NCBI GenBank assembly: GCA_018666155.1
Contig: JABJAH010000061.1
Coordinates: forward strand, 62,001-126,000
DNA: 64,000 nucleotides
From: Rhodospirillaceae bacterium
GTDB lineage: Bacteria; Pseudomonadota; Alphaproteobacteria; Rhodospirillales; Rhodospirillaceae
Reading direction: 5' to 3'
Shown: positions 15,997-25,173 of the stretch, one piece after another
Numbering within the stretch: position 1 is the stretch's first letter
How the letters are laid out: every line of letters begins with the position of its first letter
Position numbers and translations under genes: made by a program
Notes under the pieces: model-generated
Told to the model about the DNA's origin: nothing
Databases searched by the model: none
What the model saw: only the letters and a program-made list of their open reading frames with translations

Positions 15997-16857
15997 ATGT
16001 ATATGAAATCACTCTATCTCGCTCTCAGCGGCGAAACGGACGGAGAAGCAGCTACCGAAGCTGCGTTTTCGCTCACGAAAGAGTTTAACGCCCATCTTGT
16101 CGGCAGTGACACGGTGGCGGAAACGGGCCCATTTCTCGATCAAACAGGAGTCGGGATGATGGCCGCCTATTACGACGAACTTTATCAAACAGCGGAGAAG
16201 GTCCAGTCCCACAAGCGGGGTCGAGCCAGTGAGCTCTTTGAGACTGTCCGAGAAGGACAAGGTGTTTCCTTGAAGGCTAAGCCCGATAATTATGGACCCA
16301 CGTGTTATTGGCATGCTCATGACGGTGACCCCGGCGTGGTGGCCCGGTTGGGTCGGCTAGCTGATGTCATCGTGATCGCTTGTCCCGGCGAACGCAGTTC
16401 ATACGGTGACCTCCGCACCTTGGAGCAGGCGGTGTTTGATGCGCGCCGGCCGGTCTTGATGGTTCCCGCCGGCGCTCAACTCAATCCAAGCGCTCCGGCT
16501 TTGATCGCATGGAATGGTAGTGCAGAGGCGGCTCGGACTTTGATTAATGCGGTGCCGCTCTTGGCAAAGAGCAATCGGATTACCTTGCTTCAAGTTGGCG
16601 ATCTTGAGTCCGGGACAACCTCGATCACGGAAGCCGAGGCGTATCTTCGCCTTCATGGCATCGGCACAACGATGAAGACTGTGGACAGTGGCAAGGCCTC
16701 AATCACGGATCTTCTGTCGGAAGAAGCATCAGCAATCGGCGCGGGGTATGTGGTGATGGGTGCCTACACCCACAATCCATGGCGAGAACTTGTTCTCGGC
16801 GGGGTGACGCAGCATATGATTAAGCATACCCAATTACCGACCCTGCTCGCGCACTAG
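15997..16857 (+). CDS. Universal stress protein, tandem UspA domains
   Basis: A 286-residue protein with two UspA-type alpha/beta domains. The first (about 1-145) begins MYMKSLYLALSGETDGEAATEAAFSL. The second (about 150-286) has APALIAWNGSAEAARTLINAVPLL and ends in the ATP-binding signature VVMGAYTHNPWRELVLGGVTQHMI. The ATG at 15997 follows AAAGGGA. Usp proteins are cytoplasmic and help survival under stress by unclear means. A 12-bp palindrome CATTGATCAATG (15913-15924) lies in its promoter region. It is probably monocistronic. Confidence 0.92.
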   Translation: MYMKSLYLALSGETDGEAATEAAFSLTKEFNAHLVGSDTVAETGPFLDQTGVGMMAAYYDELYQTAEKVQSHKRGRASELFETVREGQGVSLKAKPDNYGPTCYWHAHDGDPGVVARLGRLADVIVIACPGERSSYGDLRTLEQAVFDARRPVLMVPAGAQLNPSAPALIAWNGSAEAARTLINAVPLLAKSNRITLLQVGDLESGTTSITEAEAYLRLHGIGTTMKTVDSGKASITDLLSEEASAIGAGYVVMGAYTHNPWRELVLGGVTQHMIKHTQLPTLLAH

Positions 16858-16942
16858 GGCCCGTGGCCTGGATAATTGTCCGGGCGGTCAATCCACTGTA
16901 GTCTTGGTGCTCCAGTATTGGTGAACACCAAGGAGACGGAAG

Positions 16943-18127
16943 ATGCCGACGCGCCTTAGTCACGACTTGGCCATTGAATCTACCCGCGATGAAGCCGCTC
17001 GCCAGGGTTTTGCGACGGGGATGCGTCAATATGTTCTCGGCAATCTCGCCGGTCACATGCGCACGGTTTATGACCGCCGGGTTCAGCCAACTTTTGAAAA
17101 GACCAATGGCCGCTCGCCAAAGGATGGGCCGGAAATTCACAAGGCGATTAAGCCCGACTCCATTTTCAAATTCTATTCAGCGGTGCGAAACGGCACACAA
17201 GAATTGGTATGGCGGTCGGTGCTGCCAGGCATAGCCCGATCATCTGTAGAGCTTGCTGAAAAGACGGCGGAGCAAAACGCCAATGACGATACGCTCCATC
17301 TAGATCCTACGCTTGAAGTGCCACGCTATATCAGCGCGCTTGATGTCCACCTTATGCCCGGCTGTTACCACACGGAACGGTTTGACGGCGATGTCGCGCA
17401 AGGCGCGCTTTACGACAATGGCCTTTCGGTCTTTCTCATGGGCTACCTCGGACCCGAGATGGATGACACCGGACGCTCCGTGTCCCAGTTTATCAAAGCC
17501 CGTTATCCTGATTTCGAACCTAAGCGGATGATCGATATCGGCGCGACGGTTGGCTTCAATACGTTGCCGTGGCTTGAAGCGTGGCCCGATCTAGAAGTTC
17601 ATGCCGTTGACGCGGCCGCGCCCAATGTTCGCTACGGCCATGCGCGATGCAAGGCGATGGGCAAGCCAATCCACTATCACCAAATGAACGGCACCGACCT
17701 CAAGTTCGAAGACAACAGTGTTGATATTGTGTGGTCGGCGATGGTGCTCCACGAATTGCCAGCGGCAGATGTCGCGAAGGTGTTTGAAGAAAGCTACCGC
17801 GTGCTCAAACCGGGCGGCTTGATGATTCACATGGAGCTACCGTTGAACGCGGACATGGAGCCCTATGACCAGTTCTATATGGACTGGGACGCTTATTATA
17901 ACAAAGAGCCGTTCTATAAATCATTGCGGGATACAGACGTACAGAAGGCCGTAACGGATGCTGGTTTTGCGGCCGACAAGTTTGTGCGTTTCGTCATCCC
18001 GAGCCAACACGGCTTTGGTGCCGACGCCGTGCGCGAATCCGCAACAGCCAGCGCAGATGCGATTGAAGGCAACGTTGGCAAACTGCAAGGCGGGCTGAAG
18101 TGGTTCACGTTTGGCGGGTGGAAGTAG
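16943..18127 (+). CDS. SAM-dependent methyltransferase
   Basis: A 394-residue protein with a class I methyltransferase domain in its C-terminal half (about residues 190-320). Motif I is MIDIGATVGFNTLPWL, an acidic SAM-ribose contact is HAVDAAAPNV, and the later motifs are DNSVDIVWSAMVLHELP and YRVLKPGGLMIHMELP. The N-terminal 180 residues are unassigned and may form a substrate domain. The ATG at 16943 has AAGGAGACGG upstream. The methyl acceptor is unknown. The gene converges on a serine hydrolase gene only 9 bases away. Confidence 0.87.
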   Translation: MPTRLSHDLAIESTRDEAARQGFATGMRQYVLGNLAGHMRTVYDRRVQPTFEKTNGRSPKDGPEIHKAIKPDSIFKFYSAVRNGTQELVWRSVLPGIARSSVELAEKTAEQNANDDTLHLDPTLEVPRYISALDVHLMPGCYHTERFDGDVAQGALYDNGLSVFLMGYLGPEMDDTGRSVSQFIKARYPDFEPKRMIDIGATVGFNTLPWLEAWPDLEVHAVDAAAPNVRYGHARCKAMGKPIHYHQMNGTDLKFEDNSVDIVWSAMVLHELPAADVAKVFEESYRVLKPGGLMIHMELPLNADMEPYDQFYMDWDAYYNKEPFYKSLRDTDVQKAVTDAGFAADKFVRFVIPSQHGFGADAVRESATASADAIEGNVGKLQGGLKWFTFGGWK

Positions 18128-18136
18128 CGCGGCTGA

Positions 18137-19366
18137 TTACGCGTAAGCTTGGGCGACGGCAGCCTCGACCAAAGGCAACCCACAGGGTCCAGGGCCAACG
18201 CCCTGATGCATGACATTGTGACTAAAGCCGAATCCCAATTTTGTATCTGGATCTGCAAAGGCGTATGAGCCGCCCGCGCCGGCATAACCAAAGCACCGGT
18301 CGCCCTGTCCCATCGGTGTAACCGGGGCGCAGTTCATTTCAAAACCAAGAGAAAACCTGAGTTCGAGGGCGTTGACCGCGCATTGTTCTCGAACCGTCTC
18401 GGTGCTCGCCATGGTCAATGCGTCCTTGGACAATACCGTCACGCCGTTTAGCGATCCGTCGCGCGCCAAAGCGCTATACAATTTTGCCATCGTGCGGGCG
18501 TTGGTGTGTCCTGTGCCCGCGCCATTTTCCGCCTTGCGCCACGTCATGCTGTCGTAGGTTTCGTTCGGGTCACGACCCTTCATGCTTTTGGCGAAATTGG
18601 TCTCCGGATTGGCATCGATGATCTTGGTGAACATGGTCGGATCGATTTGGTACACCGTTGCCAGCCGTGGAATGACATCGTCGGGCACCGCGAAGTGCCA
18701 ATCGAGACCGAGAGGTTGCGCTAGTTCTTCTTGCCAGAATTGAGCGAGACGCCGCCCACCGTTTACCTGCGAGCAGAGACCGGCGAGCAGATACCCTTGG
18801 GTCATATTGAGGTATCCGAGTTGAGACCCTGCAGTCCAATTGAGTGACGTTTGCTCCAGTGCAGCGATCATGGTGTTCCAATCGCTGACCTGTCCGTCCG
18901 CCAAATCAGCGTCGACGTAGGAAAGGCCAGCAGTGTGATTCAATAGATGGCGCACAAGAACACCGTCTTTGCCGTTGGCGGCGAAGGCGGGCCAATAATC
19001 AGCCACCGGCGCGTTCGGATCGATCAGGCCCTGGTCGATCATTCTGAGGGTCAACAGTGCCCCTGCTGTTTTTGAAACGGACCAGCAGCAGCACAGAGTG
19101 TCCTCTTGCCAGGCTCGGTCCTCTTCAACGTCCGCATAACCGCCCCACAGATCAACGATCATTTCACCGTCAATTACGACTGCACAGCTGGCGCCAACCT
19201 CGCCATCAGCGCCGCGCTGGGTCAGGTTTTGCTCGAAGACATCCGCGACGGCTTGGAACAGCGGGTCGCAATGGCCGGATATGTCTGGTTTTTTGCCGTT
19301 TAAGAACGGATTTAAGCCGCTTTTGTCATTGTTCACAGGAAGGTCCTTGCAGGTTTCGCCTTGCAT
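18137..19366 (-). CDS. Beta-lactamase-family serine hydrolase (esterase-like)
   Basis: A 409-residue class C beta-lactamase/EstB-type hydrolase. The nucleophile motif SxxK is intact as CWSVSKTAGALLTLRMI (about residue 95), followed by VRHLLNHTAGLSY and a GYLNMTQGYLLAGL region occupying the YxN position. There is no signal peptide, so it is cytoplasmic. Such proteins hydrolyse esters, amides or lactones. The ATG at 19366 has no clear ribosome binding site; a GTG at 19336 with AAGGA seven bases upstream is a good alternative. It differs from the two tandem relatives at 30-33 kb, which lack the SxxK lysine. Confidence 0.88.
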   Translation of the reverse strand: MQGETCKDLPVNNDKSGLNPFLNGKKPDISGHCDPLFQAVADVFEQNLTQRGADGEVGASCAVVIDGEMIVDLWGGYADVEEDRAWQEDTLCCCWSVSKTAGALLTLRMIDQGLIDPNAPVADYWPAFAANGKDGVLVRHLLNHTAGLSYVDADLADGQVSDWNTMIAALEQTSLNWTAGSQLGYLNMTQGYLLAGLCSQVNGGRRLAQFWQEELAQPLGLDWHFAVPDDVIPRLATVYQIDPTMFTKIIDANPETNFAKSMKGRDPNETYDSMTWRKAENGAGTGHTNARTMAKLYSALARDGSLNGVTVLSKDALTMASTETVREQCAVNALELRFSLGFEMNCAPVTPMGQGDRCFGYAGAGGSYAFADPDTKLGFGFSHNVMHQGVGPGPCGLPLVEAAVAQAYA

Positions 19367-19422
19367 GATGATGGGGCAGACAGGCTATCTTAGCGTCAAT
19401 CAATAATCAGGGGGGAGCCACC

Positions 19423-20178
19423 ATGGCCATGAAGTTATTTTACTCACCAATTCACGGATTTATTCACAAAATTTTGGTGGTCGCCCATGAAGTCGGCGTG
19501 TGGGATCAGCTGGAATTCGTTCCCGTTTACCCGGTTAAAGACGGTTACTCGATTGCCGCCATCAATCCGTTACATAAAGTCCCAACTCTGGCCCTGGATG
19601 ACGGCACAGTTCTGTACGGCAGTCAGGCTGTCGTTGAGTATCTCGATTCTTTGTCGACCACCGGCCAGCGTCTCTATCCGGCAGAAGGCCCAGCCCGTTG
19701 GGATGCCGTGCGGCGCTTAGCCCTTGCCGACACACTGTTTGAAGTGACCGTCGTTATGGCACTGGAAAGTTTGGAACAGCCGCCACGAGAGATGGTGTTT
19801 AAGTGGAATTGGGCCAAGGTCGTCCGCGCCGTTGATCAAATGGAAGAGGACGCGGCAAAAGGCTTTGCATCCTTTGACATCGGCCAGGCCTCGGCGCTGC
19901 ATGGATTGTCTTATCTCGACCGGCAAACACGCCGGGGTCTACACACGCCTGTTCCAGAGGGTTGGGATTGGCGTGACGGTCGTCCGGCGTTGACGGCATG
20001 GTGGGAGCAAGCCATTCAGCGGCCATCCGTGCTGTCCCATTTAGATATAGAATATGAAGGGGAAGACAGCGCCGAGTTCTGTCAATCGAAAGTGGCCGAG
20101 GTGCTGCGTGCACAGGGCAAGCCAGCACCCGACAGCCCGGTTCCTGTTCCGGTCGACTTCGTTCCACCGGGGAACTAG
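19423..20178 (+). CDS. Glutathione S-transferase family protein
   Basis: A 251-residue cytosolic GST-fold protein. The thioredoxin-like N-terminal domain begins MAMKLFYSPIHGFIHKILVVAHEVG and contains the cis-proline/glutathione-binding NPLHKVPTLALDDGTVLYGSQAVVEYLD. The helical C-terminal domain (about 95-215) follows. GSTs conjugate or reductively cleave substrates with glutathione. It is followed after 5 bases by an old-yellow-enzyme type reductase, so the two are co-transcribed and may act on the same electrophilic compound. The ATG at 19423 has a GGGGGGAG ribosome binding site. Confidence 0.92.
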   Translation: MAMKLFYSPIHGFIHKILVVAHEVGVWDQLEFVPVYPVKDGYSIAAINPLHKVPTLALDDGTVLYGSQAVVEYLDSLSTTGQRLYPAEGPARWDAVRRLALADTLFEVTVVMALESLEQPPREMVFKWNWAKVVRAVDQMEEDAAKGFASFDIGQASALHGLSYLDRQTRRGLHTPVPEGWDWRDGRPALTAWWEQAIQRPSVLSHLDIEYEGEDSAEFCQSKVAEVLRAQGKPAPDSPVPVPVDFVPPGN

Positions 20179-20183
20179 GGGCC

Positions 20184-22136
20184 ATGTCGACGGCAGCTTT
20201 TCCTCATCTGACATCGTCGTTTCAGCTCGGGCCGGTTGATCTTCGCAACCGCGTCGTCATCCCCGGGCATTCGATGGTCCATGGGGACTCTACCGGCGGT
20301 ATTACAGAAAAATATCGTGCCTATTTAACAACCCGCGCCAAGGGCGGTGCGTCGCTGATCGGTATTGAGTCAGCACCGATCCACCCAAACTCGCAAACCT
20401 GGAACGGACAGGTAGAGTTGTGGCGCGACGACATAATCGACTCCCTTGCGGCCACGGCTGATGAAGTTCATGCCGAAGGAGCAAAGCTCTCCATCATCAT
20501 GTGGCACGGCGGACACAATGTGTCTTACCGACGCGGCGCTCCGGCAATGGCACCATCGGCCATTCCATCGGTTCAGATTGGTGAAATCCCGCGGGCGATG
20601 TCAGTCGCCGACATTAAAGACATCATTCCGTATTACGTATCGGCTGCGGAACGATGCATCAAAGCGGGGCTTGATGTCCTCGAGGTGCAAACCTCGTCTG
20701 ATTATTTGCTCGGGTCTTTTTTGAATCCGCAACTCAATCATCGCACCGATGGCTATGGCGGTTCGGTTGAGAACCGCTGTCGTATTGTTCTGGAAATTCT
20801 GGAGGCCATTCGCGCCAAGCTGCCGCCGCATGTTGCGCTCGGCATTCGCACGTCGATTTATCACGCTATCCCCGGTGAGATGGATGGCTATACCATCGAG
20901 CATTCCTTACCGGCGATGGAACATATCGCCGCAACCGGTTTGACCGATTACGTCAGCGTCATGGCTGGGTCGAATGCGAATTTCGCTGAGACGATTCCGC
21001 CCATGACCTACCCTCGGCCGCAGATTGCGGAGTTGTCTGCCAAGTTTAAACAAGCGCTCAATGTCCCGGTTATTGTCGCCGGCCGGATCACGACTCCGGC
21101 CGATGCTGAAGCGGTGCTCGCCAACGAACAGGCTGATCTCGTGGCGTTGGCGCGGGCGTTCATCGCTGACGCCGATTGGATGACGAAAGTTGAGACGGGG
21201 CAGGTCGATCGCATACGCCAATGCACCGGCTGCAACCAGGTGTGTCTCGGGTTCGCCGGTCGATCTCTACCGGCTGGCTGCAACTTTAACGCCGAGGCGG
21301 GCCGGGAAGATGAGTTGCCGCCTGTAACGGCAGCGAAAACGAAAAAGCGCGTGGCCATTGTCGGTGGCGGGCCTGCCGGTTTGGAATGCGCCCGGGTTGC
21401 TGCTGAGCGCGGGCATGATGTGACTCTTTATGAGGCCGCCAATCACTTGGGTGGTGAATTGTACTTGGCGGCCAATTGTCCAAACCGAGACGAGTTTAAG
21501 CTCCCCCTCGAGTGGTGGGTGTCGGAGCTGGGCTATCTTGGTGTCGATGTGCGGCTCAACACCCGTGTTGAGGACGCCTCTTCTCTTGCCGCCGACGAGG
21601 TGGTTTGGGCCGTTGGTGGGGAGCCGACCTCCATATGGCAGTTGCGATTCCGTCCCACGTTGGTCGATGGTATTCCTGGCACAGAAGGCCTGCCCCATAG
21701 CCGTGAGGTTCTTTCTGGAACCGCCAAGCTTTCAGGGTCGGTGCTGGTCATCGACGAAGAAGGTGGGTGGCCCGCGCTTAACTTCATTGAGGCCCTGGTC
21801 GAACAGGACGATGTGACTCACATCACTGTCGCTACCAACAGCGCTGTACTTGGTTTGCCCGATCTTGGTGCCACCGGAGAGCTTCCTCTATTTGCGGCAC
21901 GTCTTAAGGAGGCTCGGGTAACGGTCGTCAACAATGTGTATATCGCCTCTGTCGATGGCCGTTTCGCAACGGCATCAGACGACGACATTCTTGGCCCGTT
22001 TGATTCGATCGCATTATCTATGGGCGCGGCGGCCCGACCGGTCCCGGATGCCGTGCACGCAATTGGTGACTGTGTGGCGCCACGGGGCATATGGGCTGCT
22101 GTCCAAGAGGGCGCGAGGCTTGCCCGGGCGCTCTAA
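20184..22136 (+). CDS. NADH:flavin oxidoreductase (2,4-dienoyl-CoA reductase/trimethylamine dehydrogenase type)
   Basis: A 650-residue multi-cofactor enzyme. The FMN-binding old-yellow-enzyme TIM barrel covers about residues 1-345. The iron-sulfur motif CTGCNQVC plus a further Cys (AGCNFNAEAGRE) should hold a 4Fe-4S cluster. The FAD/NAD(P) domain starts with RVAIVGGGPAGLECARVAAERG (about 390). Family members reduce enoate double bonds or oxidise amines. The barrel motifs HGGHNVSYRRG and NHRTDGYGGSVENR are typical. It follows the GST gene by 5 bases in an operon. The substrate is unknown. Confidence 0.92.
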   Translation: MSTAAFPHLTSSFQLGPVDLRNRVVIPGHSMVHGDSTGGITEKYRAYLTTRAKGGASLIGIESAPIHPNSQTWNGQVELWRDDIIDSLAATADEVHAEGAKLSIIMWHGGHNVSYRRGAPAMAPSAIPSVQIGEIPRAMSVADIKDIIPYYVSAAERCIKAGLDVLEVQTSSDYLLGSFLNPQLNHRTDGYGGSVENRCRIVLEILEAIRAKLPPHVALGIRTSIYHAIPGEMDGYTIEHSLPAMEHIAATGLTDYVSVMAGSNANFAETIPPMTYPRPQIAELSAKFKQALNVPVIVAGRITTPADAEAVLANEQADLVALARAFIADADWMTKVETGQVDRIRQCTGCNQVCLGFAGRSLPAGCNFNAEAGREDELPPVTAAKTKKRVAIVGGGPAGLECARVAAERGHDVTLYEAANHLGGELYLAANCPNRDEFKLPLEWWVSELGYLGVDVRLNTRVEDASSLAADEVVWAVGGEPTSIWQLRFRPTLVDGIPGTEGLPHSREVLSGTAKLSGSVLVIDEEGGWPALNFIEALVEQDDVTHITVATNSAVLGLPDLGATGELPLFAARLKEARVTVVNNVYIASVDGRFATASDDDILGPFDSIALSMGAAARPVPDAVHAIGDCVAPRGIWAAVQEGARLARAL

Positions 22137-22231
22137 AATAAATTGTTCACAGGCGGAACAAACGCCGGACAGCTCTTCCTCTTTGTGTCGGCGGTCGTCA
22201 TGATCAAGGCAATCAACAAGGGGACCATTCC

Positions 22232-23182
22232 ATGAAACATCTAATCCGCCTCACTCTGGCTACATGTGCCGTCGTGCTCACGTGGTCTGCTCAAGCTGCT
22301 GACGTTAATGTTAACGCCGGTGCCGTTTTCCAAGACTGTGCCGATTGCCCAGAAATGGTCGTCGTGCCCCCTGGCAACTTTGTTATGGGATACGATGGCG
22401 GCATTGACCTGGAAAAACCAGGGCTGGAGCGACGATACGAAGGGCCAGTGCGGACCGTTGCTATCGACTATTCCTATGCTCTTGGTCGGACGGAAGTCAC
22501 CCAGGGTCAGTATCAGGAATTCACCGATGCAACGGGCTATGTGTCCGGTACAAAATGCGCCATCTGGAATGGCGAAACTTGGTTGCACACCGAAGGCTCC
22601 GACTGGCGCGACCCGGGATATGGTCGGCCTCCCGCTGAAAACGAACCCGTCGCCTGTGTAACGTGGACTGATGTCAAAGCGTATACTGTGTGGTTGGCAG
22701 AAAAGACGGGGCAGGCTTATCGTTTGCCGACTGAAGCAGAGTGGGAATACGCAGCACGCGCGGGCACCAACATTGGTGAATACACCTGGGGCGATGATCC
22801 TGATGGCGGCTGTGATGTTGCCAACTACTATGACCAGTCCGGCACTGATCCCAAACGACCCCACGATCCAGTGGGCTGTGATGATGGCCATGCCATTGTT
22901 GCCCCTGTGGGGTCATTACAACCCAATGCCTTCGGTCTCTATGATGTCATCGGTAATGTCTGGGAATGGGTCGAGGACTGTTACTTTATGCCGGTCCCTC
23001 TTGCACCGACAGATGGAAGTGCAGTGCAAGCCACTGGAACTTGTGAAAACCGCGCTGTTAAAGGCGGAAGTTGGTCGTCTCCAGTGTTTTGGGATCGCCC
23101 GACATTCCGGGGCCGTGATCCGGAGGATCGCATCAGTCACCTCTTTGGGTTCCGTCTTGCGCGCGACTTAAGCAAGAACTGA
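22232..23182 (+). CDS. Secreted SUMF1/formylglycine-generating-enzyme-fold protein (copy 1)
   Basis: A 316-residue protein with a signal peptide (MKHLIRLTLATCAVVLTWSAQA) and one FGE-sulfatase (SUMF1/EgtB/PvdO) domain: FQDCADCPEMVVVPPGNFVMG, GRTEVTQGQYQEF, RLPTEAEWEYAARAG, FGLYDVIGNVWEWVEDC and AVKGGSWSSPVFWDRPTFRGRD...FGFRLAR. True formylglycine-generating enzymes carry two cysteines shortly after GGSW; here those positions have none, so sulfatase activation is unlikely. Eight or so other cysteines, starting with CADC, suggest disulfides in the periplasm. It is followed after 16 bases by a paralogue. No sulfatase gene is present nearby. Confidence 0.9.
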   Translation: MKHLIRLTLATCAVVLTWSAQAADVNVNAGAVFQDCADCPEMVVVPPGNFVMGYDGGIDLEKPGLERRYEGPVRTVAIDYSYALGRTEVTQGQYQEFTDATGYVSGTKCAIWNGETWLHTEGSDWRDPGYGRPPAENEPVACVTWTDVKAYTVWLAEKTGQAYRLPTEAEWEYAARAGTNIGEYTWGDDPDGGCDVANYYDQSGTDPKRPHDPVGCDDGHAIVAPVGSLQPNAFGLYDVIGNVWEWVEDCYFMPVPLAPTDGSAVQATGTCENRAVKGGSWSSPVFWDRPTFRGRDPEDRISHLFGFRLARDLSKN

Positions 23183-23198
23183 CGTAAAGGAAAACACC

Positions 23199-24110
23199 AT
23201 GCGTACTTTGTTCGTCGCTGCTTTGTTGTTCACCTCGACCGCGTGGGCTGAGAACGCATCTGTTAATCTTGGTCCAGGTAGCGTTTTTGCCGATTGTGCG
23301 GATTGCCCCCAGATGGTGGTTATCCCGCCTGGTGATTTCATCATGGGCTTCGATGGTGGCGTTAATGAGGAGCGCTACGAAGGACCGCCGCACCCGGTAT
23401 CCATCGGCTACAGTTTCGCGTTCGGTCTACTGGAAATTACGACAGCCCAATTCCGTCAGTTTGTCGATGAAACCGGGTACACGGCAGGCACCGATTGTCG
23501 TTTGTGGACGGGCAAGAGTGTTGAGCATGTGCCGGGCAAAGATTGGCGCGATCCGGGCTACGGTCGTCCACCACGGGACGATGATCCGGCGGTGTGTATC
23601 TCTTGGTATGACGCCAAAGCCTATGTGGCGTGGCTGGCTGAGAGAACCGGACAGCCCTACCGCTTGCCAACCGAAGCGGAGTGGGAATATGTCGCCCATG
23701 ACGGTGGACAGACCACCCATGCATGGGGCGAAGACCCTGAAGCTGGCTGTGCCGAAGCGAATTACTACGACCAATCTGCTGCCGGCCTGCGTCCTTGGGA
23801 GCCGGTCGCCTGTGACGATGGGCATCCGATAGTTGCCCCGGTCGGATCATTGGCCAAAAACGATTTTGGTATCCACGATGTTATCGGCAACGTCTGGGAA
23901 TGGGTCGAAGATTGCCATCTCGTGCCCTATGGCCCTCAACCGACGGACGGCTCTGCTCACCTTGTTGATGGGGTGTGCGAGAAACGCGGCGTGCGCGGTG
24001 GTGCTTGGCACTCCCGGGCAACATGGCAGCGTCCGACCTTTCGCGGTCGGGATACGGAGGACTTTGTCACTCAGGTCTTTGGTATTCGTCTAGTGCGTGA
24101 TCTCAACTAG
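23199..24110 (+). CDS. Secreted SUMF1/formylglycine-generating-enzyme-fold protein (copy 2)
   Basis: A 303-residue paralogue of the preceding gene, with signal peptide MRTLFVAALLFTSTAWA and the same order of motifs: FADCADCPQMVVIPPGDFIMGF, GLLEITTAQFRQF, RLPTEAEWEYVAH, FGIHDVIGNVWEWVEDC and VRGGAWHSRATWQRPTFRGRD. It also lacks the catalytic cysteine pair after GGAW. The shared CADC and conserved cysteines point to the same function as copy 1, perhaps as a heterodimer. AAAGGAAAAC precedes the ATG. It converges on an alpha/beta hydrolase gene 4 bases away. Confidence 0.9.
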   Translation: MRTLFVAALLFTSTAWAENASVNLGPGSVFADCADCPQMVVIPPGDFIMGFDGGVNEERYEGPPHPVSIGYSFAFGLLEITTAQFRQFVDETGYTAGTDCRLWTGKSVEHVPGKDWRDPGYGRPPRDDDPAVCISWYDAKAYVAWLAERTGQPYRLPTEAEWEYVAHDGGQTTHAWGEDPEAGCAEANYYDQSAAGLRPWEPVACDDGHPIVAPVGSLAKNDFGIHDVIGNVWEWVEDCHLVPYGPQPTDGSAHLVDGVCEKRGVRGGAWHSRATWQRPTFRGRDTEDFVTQVFGIRLVRDLN

Positions 24111-24114
24111 GACG

Positions 24115-24948
24115 TTAGCTGTCTAAGAACGCTACCATTTGTGCGGCATAGGCTGCGACTTCGTTAGGCGATGCGGTCAGTGGATCGCGCGTCATCGCTG
24201 GCACCCATTCGACGACATCTGGAATCAGGGCCAGCACGTCGTCCCCGCGCACAAATGACTTCGCCTTAATCGCTTTCAGTTTTTCTTCGATGGGATAGCG
24301 ATAGTAAGCGGCGAAGGCCAAATGTTGTGTGGTTGCCATTTTGACCTGTTCAACGAACGCGATGTGCATCAGTTCTGCGGGTGGTAAATCCGTCTTGCGC
24401 ATGTTCTCAGCGTTGCGTTTGAACCACGGAAAGTACGTGTAGAGATCGCGCAGCCGGCTCCACAGAAATTGGACATAGACACCACTTTGATCGGGTTCAA
24501 CTTGGGGTGCATGCCGATTGGCAAAGTCCGCGTGGTTTTGTCCCTTTAAAATGCGTGCCTGGCCAAGCATAAGACGCCGCACCCGATCAGGATGACTGAC
24601 GGCTAGATCGATCGCGACCCGCCCACCCAAAGATGAGCCATAGAGATCAAATTTTTGAATCCCGAGTGTGTCGAGAAAGCGTCCGACCGCATCTGCGTAA
24701 TAAGATATCTCGGGCGGTTCATTCTCGGGGTGAGGCGGCGGCGCCGAGTCGCCCATTCCCATAAGATCGGGAGCGATTACCGTTCGCGTTTCGCTTAAGC
24801 GCTCGAGCAGAGGGACCTGGATGCGCGCTGTTCCAGGGCCGGGATGAAGCACGACCACCGGGATTGAATTTTCCGCCGGCGTTCGTGAAATCCAGTAGTG
24901 AACTTGTCCTTCGTCTAAGTCCGCAAACGCCCGCTTTACCTGTCCCAT
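24115..24948 (-). CDS. Alpha/beta-hydrolase
   Basis: A 277-residue cytoplasmic hydrolase without a signal peptide. The oxyanion strand VVVLHPGPGTARIQ, a PDLMGMGDSAPP motif and the nucleophile elbow FDLYGSSLGGRVAIDLAVSHPDRV (GSSLG, Ser intact) are clear. The C-terminal acid and histidine are less certain (DVVEWVPAMTRDP...). The ATG has AGGGAGA upstream. It is divergent from an IclR regulator that may control it. The ester, lactone or C-C bond it cleaves is not known. Confidence 0.88.
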   Translation of the reverse strand: MGQVKRAFADLDEGQVHYWISRTPAENSIPVVVLHPGPGTARIQVPLLERLSETRTVIAPDLMGMGDSAPPPHPENEPPEISYYADAVGRFLDTLGIQKFDLYGSSLGGRVAIDLAVSHPDRVRRLMLGQARILKGQNHADFANRHAPQVEPDQSGVYVQFLWSRLRDLYTYFPWFKRNAENMRKTDLPPAELMHIAFVEQVKMATTQHLAFAAYYRYPIEEKLKAIKAKSFVRGDDVLALIPDVVEWVPAMTRDPLTASPNEVAAYAAQMVAFLDS

Positions 24949-25173
24949 CGCGATCTCCCTTCAGCACAAGTCTGTCTGCGTTATGGCACGTCTCAAGTGG
25001 AACGAAAGGCAAAAATCAGCCTAATCAAGGCTTTGGCCAAGTATCTTCATGGCGTGCTGTTACAATTTTGTCTGCTAAACGAACAATCTGGGACTTGCGG
25101 TCTCTAGGTGACCACGGCATTGTGGGGAAAAATAAGAACCGCAAGTAGAACGACCGCCGGGGGGCACACCATT

